Notes: generated by a model from the sequence alone, not told the origin. A DNA stretch of 33,612 nt from an uncultured Lachnospiraceae bacterium (GCA_947624025.1 CANQIJ010000005.1:1-33612), one strand, 5' to 3'. Shown: positions 18,104-27,253, counted from the stretch's first letter. Program-made: numbers and translations.

Positions 18104-19406
18104 CGCGCACGACGCATTTTATCATAGGCCCTGCGTCCGTAACTGTATCCGAGAAATGGTACGCAGCCAGAAACCGTTCTCTGGCCGCTTTAAGCCTGTC
18201 GCTGTCATTGGCATGGATCACAGCCAGCACATCGCCTTTTGATACCGGATCGCCGGTCTTCTTATGCAGGACAAGTCCCACCGAGAGGTCTACCTTGCTA
18301 TCCTTCGTTTCACGTCCCCCTCCGAGGATCAGCGAACACATTCCGATCTCGTCGCAGTCGATCTTACTGACATATCCGCTTTGCGAAGAAACGATCTCTT
18401 CCACAATAGACGCTCCGGGCAATAACGATGTGTCATATACTGCCTCGGGGTTTCCTCCCTGTGCCCGGACAAGCTCTGCGAGCTTACGGAGCGCGCTGCC
18501 GTCCCGGATCGCCTGTGTGAGCCTTGCTTCCGCTTCCTTCTCATCGGAGACAATACCGCCCGCGATCAGCATATAGGTGCCCAGCGTCAGACACAGCCTG
18601 GTAAAATCATCCGGCCCCTCGCCCCGCAGCGTCGCTATGGCTTCCTTCACCTCCAGGGCGTTGCCTACCGCATTCCCAAGCGGCTGATCCATATCGGACA
18701 CTACGGCGATCGTCTTTCTGCCCGCCAGCGTTCCCAGCGTGACCATCTCCTGCGCCAGCGCGCGGGCATCCTGCTCCTTTTTCATGAAAGCCCCGCTCCC
18801 GGTCTTCACATCCAGTACGATCGCATCGGCGCCGGAGGCCAGCTTCTTACTCATAATGGAGCTTGCGATCAGCGACATATTATCCACCGTCGCCGTTACA
18901 TCGCGCAGAGCATACAATTTCTTGTCCGCAGGGGCGATATCCGCCGTCTGTCCCATGACCGCCAGGCCGATCTCATTTACCTGCTTTGTAAACTGTTCGG
19001 AGCTCATCCCCGTAATAAATCCCGGAAAGCTTTCCAGCTTATCGATCGTTCCTCCCGTATGGCCGAGCCCTCTTCCGCTCATCTTGGCGATCCTGACTCC
19101 ACAGGCCGCCGCCATAGGCAGTAATGCGATCGAGGTTTTATCGCCGACGCCGCCCGTGGAATGTTTGTCTACTTTGATCCCCGGTATCGCGCTTAAGTCC
19201 ACCATGTCTCCGCTGTGTGCCATTGCCATCGTAAGCGCAGCCGTCTCATCCTTGTTCATTCCCGTAAAATAGATCGCCATCATCATAGCCGACATCTGAT
19301 AATCCGGAATACGGCCCGCCGTATATCCTTCGATCATGTACTGTATCTCTTCGCGGCAGAGTGCGCTGCCGTTTCTCTTTTTCATAATAAGATCATACAT
19401 TCTCAT
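18096..19406 (-). CDS. pdp: Pyrimidine-nucleoside phosphorylase
   Basis: KVDKHSTGGVGDKTSIALLPMAAACGVRIAKMSGRGLGHTGGTIDKLESFPGF, thymidine/pyrimidine phosphorylase signature. Confidence 0.95.
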   Translation of the reverse strand: MRMYDLIMKKRNGSALCREEIQYMIEGYTAGRIPDYQMSAMMMAIYFTGMNKDETAALTMAMAHSGDMVDLSAIPGIKVDKHSTGGVGDKTSIALLPMAAACGVRIAKMSGRGLGHTGGTIDKLESFPGFITGMSSEQFTKQVNEIGLAVMGQTADIAPADKKLYALRDVTATVDNMSLIASSIMSKKLASGADAIVLDVKTGSGAFMKKEQDARALAQEMVTLGTLAGRKTIAVVSDMDQPLGNAVGNALEVKEAIATLRGEGPDDFTRLCLTLGTYMLIAGGIVSDEKEAEARLTQAIRDGSALRKLAELVRAQGGNPEAVYDTSLLPGASIVEEIVSSQSGYVSKIDCDEIGMCSLILGGGRETKDSKVDLSVGLVLHKKTGDPVSKGDVLAVIHANDSDRLKAARERFLAAYHFSDTVTDAGPMIKCVVRES

Positions 19407-19442
19407 ATCATACGCCTCCTGTCTGTTCTGTCGCCCGGTATC

Positions 19443-19922
19443 TTACTTGTGGTATGGTTCGCCGTTGATGATGCGGTATGCCCGGTAGATCTGCTCTAAC
19501 AGGATCACGCGCATCAGCTGGTGCGGAAAAGTCATTTTAGAAAAGCTGACCGTCAGGTCAGCTTTTTTGCTCACTTCCTCGTGAAGTCCCAGGGAACCCC
19601 CGATCACAAACTGTATATGGCTTTTTCCCTCCGTCGCCAGCTTGTCGATACATTCCGCAAATTCCACGGAGTCATACATTCTGCCCCGTATATCCAGAAT
19701 GACCGTATAGGCGTCTTTCCTGAGATACTTCAGGATACGTTCGCCTTCTTTTTGCCTGATGGCATCCTCGACAGCCGCGCCCGCTTTATCCGGCGTCTTC
19801 TCATCCTCCACCTGTACAATCTCAAGCTTACAGTAGCGGCCCAGCCTTTTGCCATACTCTGCAACAGCGTCCGAATAAAATTTTTCTTTGATCTTACCGA
19901 CTGCTACGACCGTTATCCTCAT
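19443..19922 (-). CDS. rlmH: 23S rRNA (pseudouridine1915-N3)-methyltransferase RlmH
   Basis: 159 aa; FVIGGSLGLHEEVSKKADLTVSFSKMTFPHQLMRVILLEQIYRAYRIINGEPYHK. Confidence 0.97.
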   Translation of the reverse strand: MRITVVAVGKIKEKFYSDAVAEYGKRLGRYCKLEIVQVEDEKTPDKAGAAVEDAIRQKEGERILKYLRKDAYTVILDIRGRMYDSVEFAECIDKLATEGKSHIQFVIGGSLGLHEEVSKKADLTVSFSKMTFPHQLMRVILLEQIYRAYRIINGEPYHK

Positions 19923-20599
19923 TCTTTTCCAAACAACCCCTGATAATATTCATCTACAAAATGCTCCAGCAGCCCCTGATCCAGATTCATAAATTTATCA
20001 TTGATGACCTTTTGCATTTTATCGGTTCTCTTGAAATATTTCTGTTCCTCAGGCAGATCTTCATCAAAGAGGCCGCTGTCGATCTGTTCCGCGCTCAGGT
20101 TCTCATCACACCATTTGGTCAACTCGGAAACGAGGGAATCCTCCGACTGCGCCTGAACGAGCAGGATCCTGGACGCCCGCATGGACACGACGCCGAATAC
20201 GATAAACAGGATAAACAGCGCACCCATGACGCCGCATATCAGATATTTGTTCATGCCGTCATTATGAAACACGCCGATCACATCGGTAAATACGAGCACA
20301 TCCAGAGCAAAACCCAGTATACCCACCAAAAAAAGCGTATAAGCCGATGTGCGGTTATCCTCGGCCTTGACTGCACTGTTCTGATACGCATGATAAACAG
20401 GAGCCTCTTCCCCGGCGTCTTCCTGCCCGGCTGTCTCCTCCTCCTGTTCTTCAGGAAGCATATCCGCTTCCTGCACGGTCTGCTGCTCTGCCGGGAGCTC
20501 GGCTTCCTCCTCTAAGCTGTCCACCAGCTCGACCTGACATTCCGCACAGAGCTTAATGCCTTCTCTGTACTCATTCCTGCATATTGGGCACCAGGGCAT
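19919..20599 (-). CDS. Membrane protein with N-terminal zinc-ribbon-like motif, function unknown
   Basis: MPWCPICRNEYREGIKLCAECQVELV (CxxC...CxxC), acidic linker, two TM helices; 4-nt ATGA overlap with rlmH. Confidence 0.75.
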   Translation of the reverse strand: MPWCPICRNEYREGIKLCAECQVELVDSLEEEAELPAEQQTVQEADMLPEEQEEETAGQEDAGEEAPVYHAYQNSAVKAEDNRTSAYTLFLVGILGFALDVLVFTDVIGVFHNDGMNKYLICGVMGALFILFIVFGVVSMRASRILLVQAQSEDSLVSELTKWCDENLSAEQIDSGLFDEDLPEEQKYFKRTDKMQKVINDKFMNLDQGLLEHFVDEYYQGLFGKE

Positions 20600-20662
20600 A
20601 CTGTCACACTCCTTATCGCAAAAAGTCTAAAATATTGCCAAAATAATCCAGTTCACAGCTAT

Positions 20663-20691
20663 ATTTTATTATCATTTTGCACGAATTGCAA
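20663..20691 (-). promoter_or_regulatory. Putative sigma-A promoter for the zinc-ribbon gene/rlmH operon
   Basis: Minus strand TTGCAA - 17 nt - TAAAAT upstream of AAGGAG and ATG at 20599. Confidence 0.4.
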
Positions 20692-20710
20692 CACTTTCTA
20701 TTTTACAGCT

Positions 20711-21835
20711 TTACTTTTTATCCGATTTCTGAACCGCTTTCATCAGCTCCCTGATCCCCTGATTCTTATTTTCGGATTTATCGATGTCCATGTACAAGGT
20801 ATCATCCTGTCTGCTGCGCCACACGGAACACTCCCCTATAGCGCTCATATCCCGCCACAGCGTGAATATGCCCTCCGCTGCAGAGCCGTCCCATTCTTCT
20901 ATGCTCCCATATGAATTCACGGTATTGGCAAACATTTCCCCGTCATACAGACCGGCATGAAAATCGCCGACTACGTTTTGCAAGATCCGTTCTCCCAGAT
21001 CGAGCTTGGCAATATCTACATCAAAGTGCTCCGCGCCGCCGCCGTCAGGAAGATTATCCGCCCATTCGCCCGCATAGCTGTGGCACGTATATTTTCCCAT
21101 GGCGTTTCTCCTGGTCTTTTCATTGATATAGAATCGAAACCATCTTCCTGTTCCGCTTCTTACGCCATTGGCCCAGTCGCCGTAATAATAGCTGTTGTCT
21201 TCATAGATGGCCAGTCCGACTCCGTCCGGCTGTCCGCCACGGTTGACATCGCCTATATAATAATATTGGTTTGTGCCCTTCAGTTCCGCCGACAGCTTCA
21301 CATAACGCTTCAAATGCGCGAGGTCACTGATCGCTTCCTGATTATTATCGGCAAAATACGGAAGCGCTTCGTTCAGAATATACTCTTTGCTGTAAGACAC
21401 ATCATTCCCATCCTCCTTGGCGATGACAACCGCTTCTTTGCCGTTATCCTCCGCCACCGGACTGACGTCACCGTCCTGTGCTGCATCCGCATCATCGTCA
21501 AGCTCCTGTCCGCTTACACTCTGCTTCTCTTTCTCATCCGCAGGCTCTATCGAAACCGTCTCGCCGGACAGCTCCGGCACCCGGTCCCTCTGCTTCTGCT
21601 CCTGCGCGTAATCGGTGATGCTCTGCTGTACCTTGCTGTCGATAACAGCCTCAGACTCCCGGCTGCGGTCGGATAACAGCATCAGAAGCAGCACGATACA
21701 GATAAGAAGTATCACGATGATCGCCACAAGCAATACTGTTATATACGGCTTGTGCCAAAGCTCCCGTCCGTTTTCTTTTTCGTCTCTGTGATGCTCCTGT
21801 TCTTCCTTATGAGTATTTCGTTCCGTCAGATTCAT
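20711..21835 (-). CDS. Membrane-anchored protein with extracellular MORN-type repeats
   Basis: N-terminal TM (PYITVLLVAIIVILLICIVLLLMLL), acidic linker, then repeats GVGLAIYEDNSYYYGDWANGVRSGTGRWF and CHSYAGEWADNLPDGGGAEHF. Confidence 0.7.
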   Translation of the reverse strand: MNLTERNTHKEEQEHHRDEKENGRELWHKPYITVLLVAIIVILLICIVLLLMLLSDRSRESEAVIDSKVQQSITDYAQEQKQRDRVPELSGETVSIEPADEKEKQSVSGQELDDDADAAQDGDVSPVAEDNGKEAVVIAKEDGNDVSYSKEYILNEALPYFADNNQEAISDLAHLKRYVKLSAELKGTNQYYYIGDVNRGGQPDGVGLAIYEDNSYYYGDWANGVRSGTGRWFRFYINEKTRRNAMGKYTCHSYAGEWADNLPDGGGAEHFDVDIAKLDLGERILQNVVGDFHAGLYDGEMFANTVNSYGSIEEWDGSAAEGIFTLWRDMSAIGECSVWRSRQDDTLYMDIDKSENKNQGIRELMKAVQKSDKK

Positions 21836-21918
21836 ATTCTTTCCTTACCTTTCCCGATACCGCTTTCGTTCCCATGAATGCCGTTCCATGTCCTGACGCG
21901 CAGGGTACAGGGCTTTAT

Positions 21919-21932
21919 CCGGAATGTTCCGG
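21919..21932. repeat. Perfect inverted repeat CCGGAA-TG-TTCCGG just downstream of the Dabb gene stop
   Basis: Read directly; 6-bp arms, 2-nt spacer, no T-tract. Confidence 0.4.
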
Positions 21933-21935
21933 CTG

Positions 21936-22235
21936 TTACGCCTCGTAATCCAGACAGGTCCTTTGCTCCGTCACGGAGCCGACATAGCCCGCCGCCTTCA
22001 CATGTGCCGGAGATTTCTGATACGCCTGCAGCGCCTCTTCATTCTCGAAGGCGGAGATCAATCCGATATCTCTGTTGCTGGAAGACAGCGGTGAGATCAC
22101 CACTTTAAGCGAGATCACGCCGGATACCTGTTCCTTAACGGCTTCCAGTTCCCTCCTGATGCGTTCGGCAGCGTCCTTTCTTTCCTGCTCTGATAATTCC
22201 TCTTTCAGGCTCCATAATACAATATGATGTACCAT
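21936..22235 (-). CDS. Dabb family (stress-responsive A/B barrel) protein
   Basis: MVHHIVLWSLKEELSEQERKDAAERIRRELEAVK... ISAFENEEALQAYQKSPAHVKAAGYV. Confidence 0.9.
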   Translation of the reverse strand: MVHHIVLWSLKEELSEQERKDAAERIRRELEAVKEQVSGVISLKVVISPLSSSNRDIGLISAFENEEALQAYQKSPAHVKAAGYVGSVTEQRTCLDYEA

Positions 22236-22351
22236 ATGCTCATCCTCCTGCTCTTATGCCTGTTTCTTCAGGATAATGCGGTCGATCAGCTTTATCATGA
22301 TGATAACCGACATTCCTTAATAAACAACTGCATAAATTATTAAGATTTATA

Positions 22352-22380
22352 TAAAAAAGTCCGCCGTTACGACAGACTTT
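22352..22380 (-). terminator. Strong Rho-independent terminator downstream of nfnB
   Basis: Minus strand AAAGTCTGTCG-TAA-CGGCGGACTTTTTT: 11-bp stem (with G-T wobbles), 3-nt loop, T-tract. Confidence 0.85.
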
Positions 22381-22423
22381 CTTATCCTTTATCCTTATCG
22401 GCGCGGTTTTGGCACCTCCTGGC

Positions 22424-23815
22424 CTATTTCGCGGAAAGAAATTCGTCTATTCCTTTGGCCGCCGCCTTGCCGGCTCCCATCGCCAGTATCACGGTAGCTG
22501 CACCCGTCACCGCATCACCGCCGGCATAGACGCCTTCCTTGGTCGTTTTGCCAAGCTCCTCATCCGCAACGATACAGTGATGCCTGTCAACCTCCAGCCC
22601 CTCGGTCGTTGATGAGATCAGCGGATTGGGCGATGTGCCGAGCGACATGATAACGGTATCCACATCCATAGTAAACTCAGAGCCTTCGATCACCACAGGG
22701 CGTCTTCTGCCGGAAGCATCCGGTTCTCCCAACTCCATTCTCACGCATTTGATCCCGCATACCCAGCCGTTTTCGTCCTCCAGGATCTCTACCGGATTGG
22801 TCAGAAGATCAAAGATAATGCCCTCTTCCTTTGCATGATGTACTTCCTCCACACGGGCCGGAAGCTCTTCCTCGCTTCTCCGGTATACGATATGCACCTC
22901 TGCGCCGAGCCTGAGCGCCGTTCTCGCGGCATCCATCGCCACGTTACCGCCGCCGACGACCGCAACCTTCTTTCCTCTCATGATCGGCGTATTGGATCCT
23001 TCATCAAACGCTTTCATCAGGTTGCTTCTTGTCAGATATTCATTGGCGGAAAAAACGCCGTTTGCCTGCTCGCCGGGAATCCCCATGAATTTCGGAAGGC
23101 CTGCTCCCGAGCCGATATATACGGCACTAAAGCCTTCCTCATTCAAGAGCTCGTCTATCGTTACGGATTTGCCGACCACCACATTTGTCTCGATCTTAAC
23201 GCCAAGAGAGCGCACATTCTCAATCTCCTTGGCAACTACGTCCTGCTTGGGGAGACGGAACTCGGGAATGCCATATACGAGCACACCGCCCGGCTCGTGA
23301 AGCGCTTCAAAGATCGTTACGTCATACCCCATCTTAGCCAGATCACCCGCACAGGTCAATCCGGAAGGGCCGGAGCCGATCACGGCGACCTTCTTGCCGT
23401 TCTTCTCCTTGGCGCCTTCGGGTTTGATGCCATTCTCTCTCGCCCAGTCCGCCACAAATCTCTCAAGCTTGCCGATGGAGATCGGCTCTCCTTTGATACC
23501 CCGGATACATTTGCCCTCACACTGGCTCTCCTGCGGGCATACGCGGCCGCAGACTGCAGGGAGCGCAGACGACTCGCTGATGATCTGATATGCCGCCTCA
23601 ATATCGCCGTCCTTTACTTTCTCGATAAAACCGGGAATGTTGATAGCTACCGGACAGCCTTTTATGCACTGTGCATTCTTGCAGTTGATACAGCGCGCCG
23701 CCTCGCACATCGCCTCTTCCTTATCATATCCCAGACATACTTCCTCAAAATTTGCCGCACGTACCTTTGCATCCTGTTCACGGACCGGTACTTTTTTTAA
23801 TACATCCGTCTGCAT
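22424..23815 (-). CDS. nfnB: NADPH-dependent glutamate synthase small-subunit-like protein / NfnB subunit of the electron-bifurcating NADH-dependent ferredoxin:NADP+ oxidoreductase
   Basis: N-terminal Cys clusters CINCKNAQCIKGCPV and CGRVCPQESQCEGKC; GSGPSGLTCAGDLAKMGYDVTIFEALHEPGGVLVYGIPEFRLPK; stop/start overlap with the NfnA-like gene. Confidence 0.9.
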   Translation of the reverse strand: MQTDVLKKVPVREQDAKVRAANFEEVCLGYDKEEAMCEAARCINCKNAQCIKGCPVAINIPGFIEKVKDGDIEAAYQIISESSALPAVCGRVCPQESQCEGKCIRGIKGEPISIGKLERFVADWARENGIKPEGAKEKNGKKVAVIGSGPSGLTCAGDLAKMGYDVTIFEALHEPGGVLVYGIPEFRLPKQDVVAKEIENVRSLGVKIETNVVVGKSVTIDELLNEEGFSAVYIGSGAGLPKFMGIPGEQANGVFSANEYLTRSNLMKAFDEGSNTPIMRGKKVAVVGGGNVAMDAARTALRLGAEVHIVYRRSEEELPARVEEVHHAKEEGIIFDLLTNPVEILEDENGWVCGIKCVRMELGEPDASGRRRPVVIEGSEFTMDVDTVIMSLGTSPNPLISSTTEGLEVDRHHCIVADEELGKTTKEGVYAGGDAVTGAATVILAMGAGKAAAKGIDEFLSAK

Positions 23816-24705
23816 CAGTCATTACCTCCACAATTTCCGCATCCGCCGTGATGGGTATTCCCCTCTTGCGCTTTTAAGAATGCTCGTCCTTCTTCTGTCT
23901 TATAGATCTGCTGGCGTTTCATCGCCTGGTCGAAGTCAACCTTATGACCGTCAAACTCCGGCCCGTCAACACACGCGAATTTCACTTCTCCGTCCACCGT
24001 CAGGCGGCAGGCGCCGCACATTCCCGTACCGTCCACCATGATCGGATTCATGCTGACGATCGTGGGCAGATCGTATTTCTTCGTAGTCAGACAGACGAAT
24101 TTCATCATGATCATAGGACCGATGGCAACGCAGACATCATAGCTTTTGCCCTCCTCACCGATCAGATCGTCGATCACCTTTGTCACCATACCGCTTCTGC
24201 CGTAGGAACCGTCGTCAGTCGTCACATAGAGATTCCCGGCCACAGCCTTCATCTCATCCTCCATAATGACCAGATCCTTGGTCTTTGCGCCGATGATCAC
24301 ATCGGCGTCAATGCCCCGCTCATGCAACCATTTCACCTGCGGATAGACCGGCGCCGTGCCGAGTCCTCCCGCCACGAACAGCATTTTCTTACTGCGCAGA
24401 CTGCCGAGGTCCTCGTTCACAAATTCCGATGGGCACCCGAGCGGTCCGACAACATCATGGAAGCTGTCTCCTGCCTTCATTCCCCTCATCATCTCTGTCG
24501 CGGCACCGACCACCTGGACCACTATCGTGACCGTGCCGGCTGCTCTGTCATAATCGCATATGGTCAGCGGAATACGTTCGCTGTCCTCATCCTTCCTCAC
24601 GATCAAAAACTGACCCGGATCACAGGATTTTGCCACTCTCGGCGCTTCAACGTCCATCAGGTAAATGTTCGCTGCAAGTTCTTCGGCTCTTACTATCTTG
24701 TACAT
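23815..24705 (-). CDS. nfnA: Sulfide/dihydroorotate dehydrogenase-like FAD/NAD-binding protein, NfnA
   Basis: MYKIVRAEELAANIYLMDVEAPRVAKSCDPGQFLIVRKDEDSERIPLTICD; GGLGTAPVYPQVKWL; [2Fe-2S] site MCGACRLTVDGEVKFACVDGPEFDGHKVDF; adjacent to nfnB. Confidence 0.9.
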   Translation of the reverse strand: MYKIVRAEELAANIYLMDVEAPRVAKSCDPGQFLIVRKDEDSERIPLTICDYDRAAGTVTIVVQVVGAATEMMRGMKAGDSFHDVVGPLGCPSEFVNEDLGSLRSKKMLFVAGGLGTAPVYPQVKWLHERGIDADVIIGAKTKDLVIMEDEMKAVAGNLYVTTDDGSYGRSGMVTKVIDDLIGEEGKSYDVCVAIGPMIMMKFVCLTTKKYDLPTIVSMNPIMVDGTGMCGACRLTVDGEVKFACVDGPEFDGHKVDFDQAMKRQQIYKTEEGRAFLKAQEGNTHHGGCGNCGGND

Positions 24706-24739
24706 CTCTGCTTATCCTCCTAAACTGATATCCCCGATC

Positions 24740-24757
24740 ATCTGCATCTATGCAGAT
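24740..24757. repeat. Perfect inverted repeat ATCTGCA-TCTA-TGCAGAT upstream of nfnA (candidate operator)
   Basis: Read directly; 7-bp arms, 4-nt spacer, 35 nt from the nfnA start codon. Confidence 0.45.
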
Positions 24758-24888
24758 ACAGAACATGAATGTACACGTATCGACATGCATCTAGTTAATG
24801 ATATCGGAACTTATCTGTTTTTGCAACCACTTTCCATGAATTACCGAACCGGTCCTATGAGAAACTGCCTTTTTCACAAAACCCGCCG

Positions 24889-26340
24889 TCATAACATCAC
24901 GGCCGTAAATTCGCCGTTATCGTCGTATCCGAGCTGTGCCGCTTCCCCCGTATGTATATTGACGAGAAACACCTTGTCGGTACGGTTCTGTATGCCGGTG
25001 CCATCATCATAATACTCGTTGACGGTGTAATAATCATCCGCTTCCCCGATCCGCAGTACGGAACTGAAACGATAACTGAATATGCCGTTCTGCCGGCTGC
25101 TGTGTCCGGCTTCATCTTCCAGATATCCTGTCTCGACCAGACGCGCGATCAGGCTGGAAACCGCCTGCGACGCAGGAATGGCATTTCTGAGCTTCAGCGT
25201 ATAGGTTCTTGTCGTTACCTCGCTGGATACCCCGTCTTCACTGATATTGACAAACTTAAACAGGGTCTTTCCGAGAGGCATCGGTATCGGCCCGGTATAC
25301 GGCACACTGTCAGCCGTAGGCTCTGATTCATCAGTCGTATAATAAACTCTGCATCCCTCGATCTCGTCCACCGTGATCATCGTAGGTTCGGTATATTCCC
25401 CGCTGTACAGCTCTATCTCGGGAGCGCTCGGCACAGAGAGACTGACTACATATGTCTTACTGACGGTATCGCTCTCGATCCCGTAATCATTTACGAAAAA
25501 AGCGCTGATAGTGTATTCTCCCGACTCCAGAAAGATCGGCGCGGTATAGACCGGACTGTCTTTCGTGGGCTGCGTTCCATCCATCGTATAATAAATCGTT
25601 CCCGATGTGTTTGCGCTCAGCTTTAGCGGGATCACCTCGTCATAGCTTCCCTCAACATAACTAAAGTCCGGCTCCAGTGCAAGGTAATTCTGGAACAGAT
25701 TGACGATCTCCTGATCCGGACATCCTCTTAACAGCTCATTGATATCATCGTACATCCCCTGATTGGCATAGATCGTTATGATCTTATCATATGCCTTCTC
25801 CAGGTCTTCCCGGGAATAGTCTTCCTGTTCTATAATCCTGTACAGCGCCTGGATCGCAAGGACATTATCGTTCTGCAAATAGTAATAATCCGCTTCCATG
25901 AACAGCAGCTGCGCCACATCGGGATGATCCTGATACGCATTTTCCAGACAGGCTATCGCCTCTTCGTAAGAGCCCTCCGCAGCATATGCCCTGGCCCTTT
26001 CGATCCGGTAATCTACCGTTCTCGTATAATATGCGTATGCGCCAAAGGAGATAAACGCCACAGCCAGAAAAACAAAAATACTTGCAGCCATCCAGAATCT
26101 TCTGCCCGTCTCCGGCTCGTCATCGTCCGTACTCTGTTCGCCCGCTCCGTTCCCGCTGCCGTCTGCAAAACTGTCTGCGGCTTCCCCGCCGTCCTGCAGC
26201 GCCGCGAGTGTGGACATAGTTTCTGTTATGCTGTTTTCTATTTCCGGTTCAAAATCGGGAACGATCCGGATCTCTTCTCCGCACTGTTCACAGATCAGAT
26301 GTCCCTCTTCCAACTCATTACCGCAATTGGGGCACTTCAT
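24889..26340 (-). CDS. Zinc-ribbon / single-TM / TPR-like / tandem chitobiase C-terminal (CHB_HEX_C-like) domain protein
   Basis: Likely start MKCPNCGNELEEGHLICEQCGEE at 26340 with GGGAG upstream; TM RRFWMAASIFVFLAVAFISFGAYAYY; TPR-like SYEEAIACLENAYQDHP; two repeats GTIYYTMDGTQPTKDSPVYTAPIFLESGEYTISAF and CRVYYTTDESEPTADSVPYTGPIPMPLGKTLFKF. Confidence 0.8.
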   Translation of the reverse strand: MKCPNCGNELEEGHLICEQCGEEIRIVPDFEPEIENSITETMSTLAALQDGGEAADSFADGSGNGAGEQSTDDDEPETGRRFWMAASIFVFLAVAFISFGAYAYYTRTVDYRIERARAYAAEGSYEEAIACLENAYQDHPDVAQLLFMEADYYYLQNDNVLAIQALYRIIEQEDYSREDLEKAYDKIITIYANQGMYDDINELLRGCPDQEIVNLFQNYLALEPDFSYVEGSYDEVIPLKLSANTSGTIYYTMDGTQPTKDSPVYTAPIFLESGEYTISAFFVNDYGIESDTVSKTYVVSLSVPSAPEIELYSGEYTEPTMITVDEIEGCRVYYTTDESEPTADSVPYTGPIPMPLGKTLFKFVNISEDGVSSEVTTRTYTLKLRNAIPASQAVSSLIARLVETGYLEDEAGHSSRQNGIFSYRFSSVLRIGEADDYYTVNEYYDDGTGIQNRTDKVFLVNIHTGEAAQLGYDDNGEFTAVML

Positions 26341-26374
26341 AAAACAGCTCCCTCTCTCATGTCTGCCGCCGCAG

Positions 26375-27217
26375 CTATTGCAGCAGGACAGACTCAACAC
26401 AATTATACATCAGCATTGCTACCGTCATCGGGCCGACGCCGCCCGGCACGGGCGTAATAGCGCTGCATACCGGCGCTACATCGTCATAATCCACATCACC
26501 GCACAGTTTATTATTCTCATCGCGATGGATCCCCACATCGATCACCACCGCTCCTTCTTTGACATATTCCCTTGTGATCATCTTTGGTCTTCCGATCGCC
26601 ACGACCAGGATATCCGCTCTCCTTGTCACTTCCTTAAGATCCTTTGTTCTGGAATGAGTGACTGTCACCGTGCCGTTTTCCCGCAGCAGAAGAAGCGCCA
26701 TGGGCTTGCCTACGATATTGCTCCTGCCGATCACCACGCACTCTCTGCCCGCGATCTCTATCCCGGAACGTTTCAGCAGCTGGATGATACCTGCCGGTGT
26801 GCAGGACACAAATCCCGGCTGTCCGATGCACAGCGCGCCGACGCTCTGCGGATGGAAGCCGTCCACATCCTTTCTCGGGTCGATAGCGCGGATCACCTCA
26901 TCCTCATTGATATGCTTCGGTAACGGCAGCTGCACCAGAATACCGTTCACATCCTTTCTGGCATTCAGCTCACCGACCAAGGCAAGCAGTTCCTCCTGCG
27001 TGGTCTCTGCGGGCAGTTCATACGCCAGTGAATCAATACCGATATATGCGCATGCCTTCTTTTTGTTTCCCACATACACGGAAGAGGCGGGATCGCTTCC
27101 CACCTGGATAACGGCAAGACAGATGTGGATCCCCTCTGCTTTCAATTCTTCGACTTTATTTTTCAGTTCGTCCTTGATGGCACCGGAAATTGCTTTCCCG
27201 TCAATGATCTGCGGCAT
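26375..27217 (-). CDS. folD: Bifunctional methylenetetrahydrofolate dehydrogenase/methenyltetrahydrofolate cyclohydrolase FolD
   Basis: GILVQLPLPKHINEDEVIRAIDPRKDVDGFHP, CVVIGRSNIVGKPMALLLL, ITPVPGGVGPMTVAMLMYN. Confidence 0.97.
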   Translation of the reverse strand: MPQIIDGKAISGAIKDELKNKVEELKAEGIHICLAVIQVGSDPASSVYVGNKKKACAYIGIDSLAYELPAETTQEELLALVGELNARKDVNGILVQLPLPKHINEDEVIRAIDPRKDVDGFHPQSVGALCIGQPGFVSCTPAGIIQLLKRSGIEIAGRECVVIGRSNIVGKPMALLLLRENGTVTVTHSRTKDLKEVTRRADILVVAIGRPKMITREYVKEGAVVIDVGIHRDENNKLCGDVDYDDVAPVCSAITPVPGGVGPMTVAMLMYNCVESVLLQ

Positions 27218-27253
27218 ACCTCCAACTCCTTTCCTTTACCGGAACAGCATCAG

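Noticed and set aside
21919-21932. CCGGAA-TG-TTCCGG as an intrinsic terminator
   Set aside because: Only a 6-bp arm with 2-nt spacer and no T-tract; too weak to call as a terminator.
22835-23800. 321-aa plus-strand ORF overlapping nfnB
   Set aside because: Shadow ORF; nfnB has clear FeS and FAD motifs on the opposite strand.
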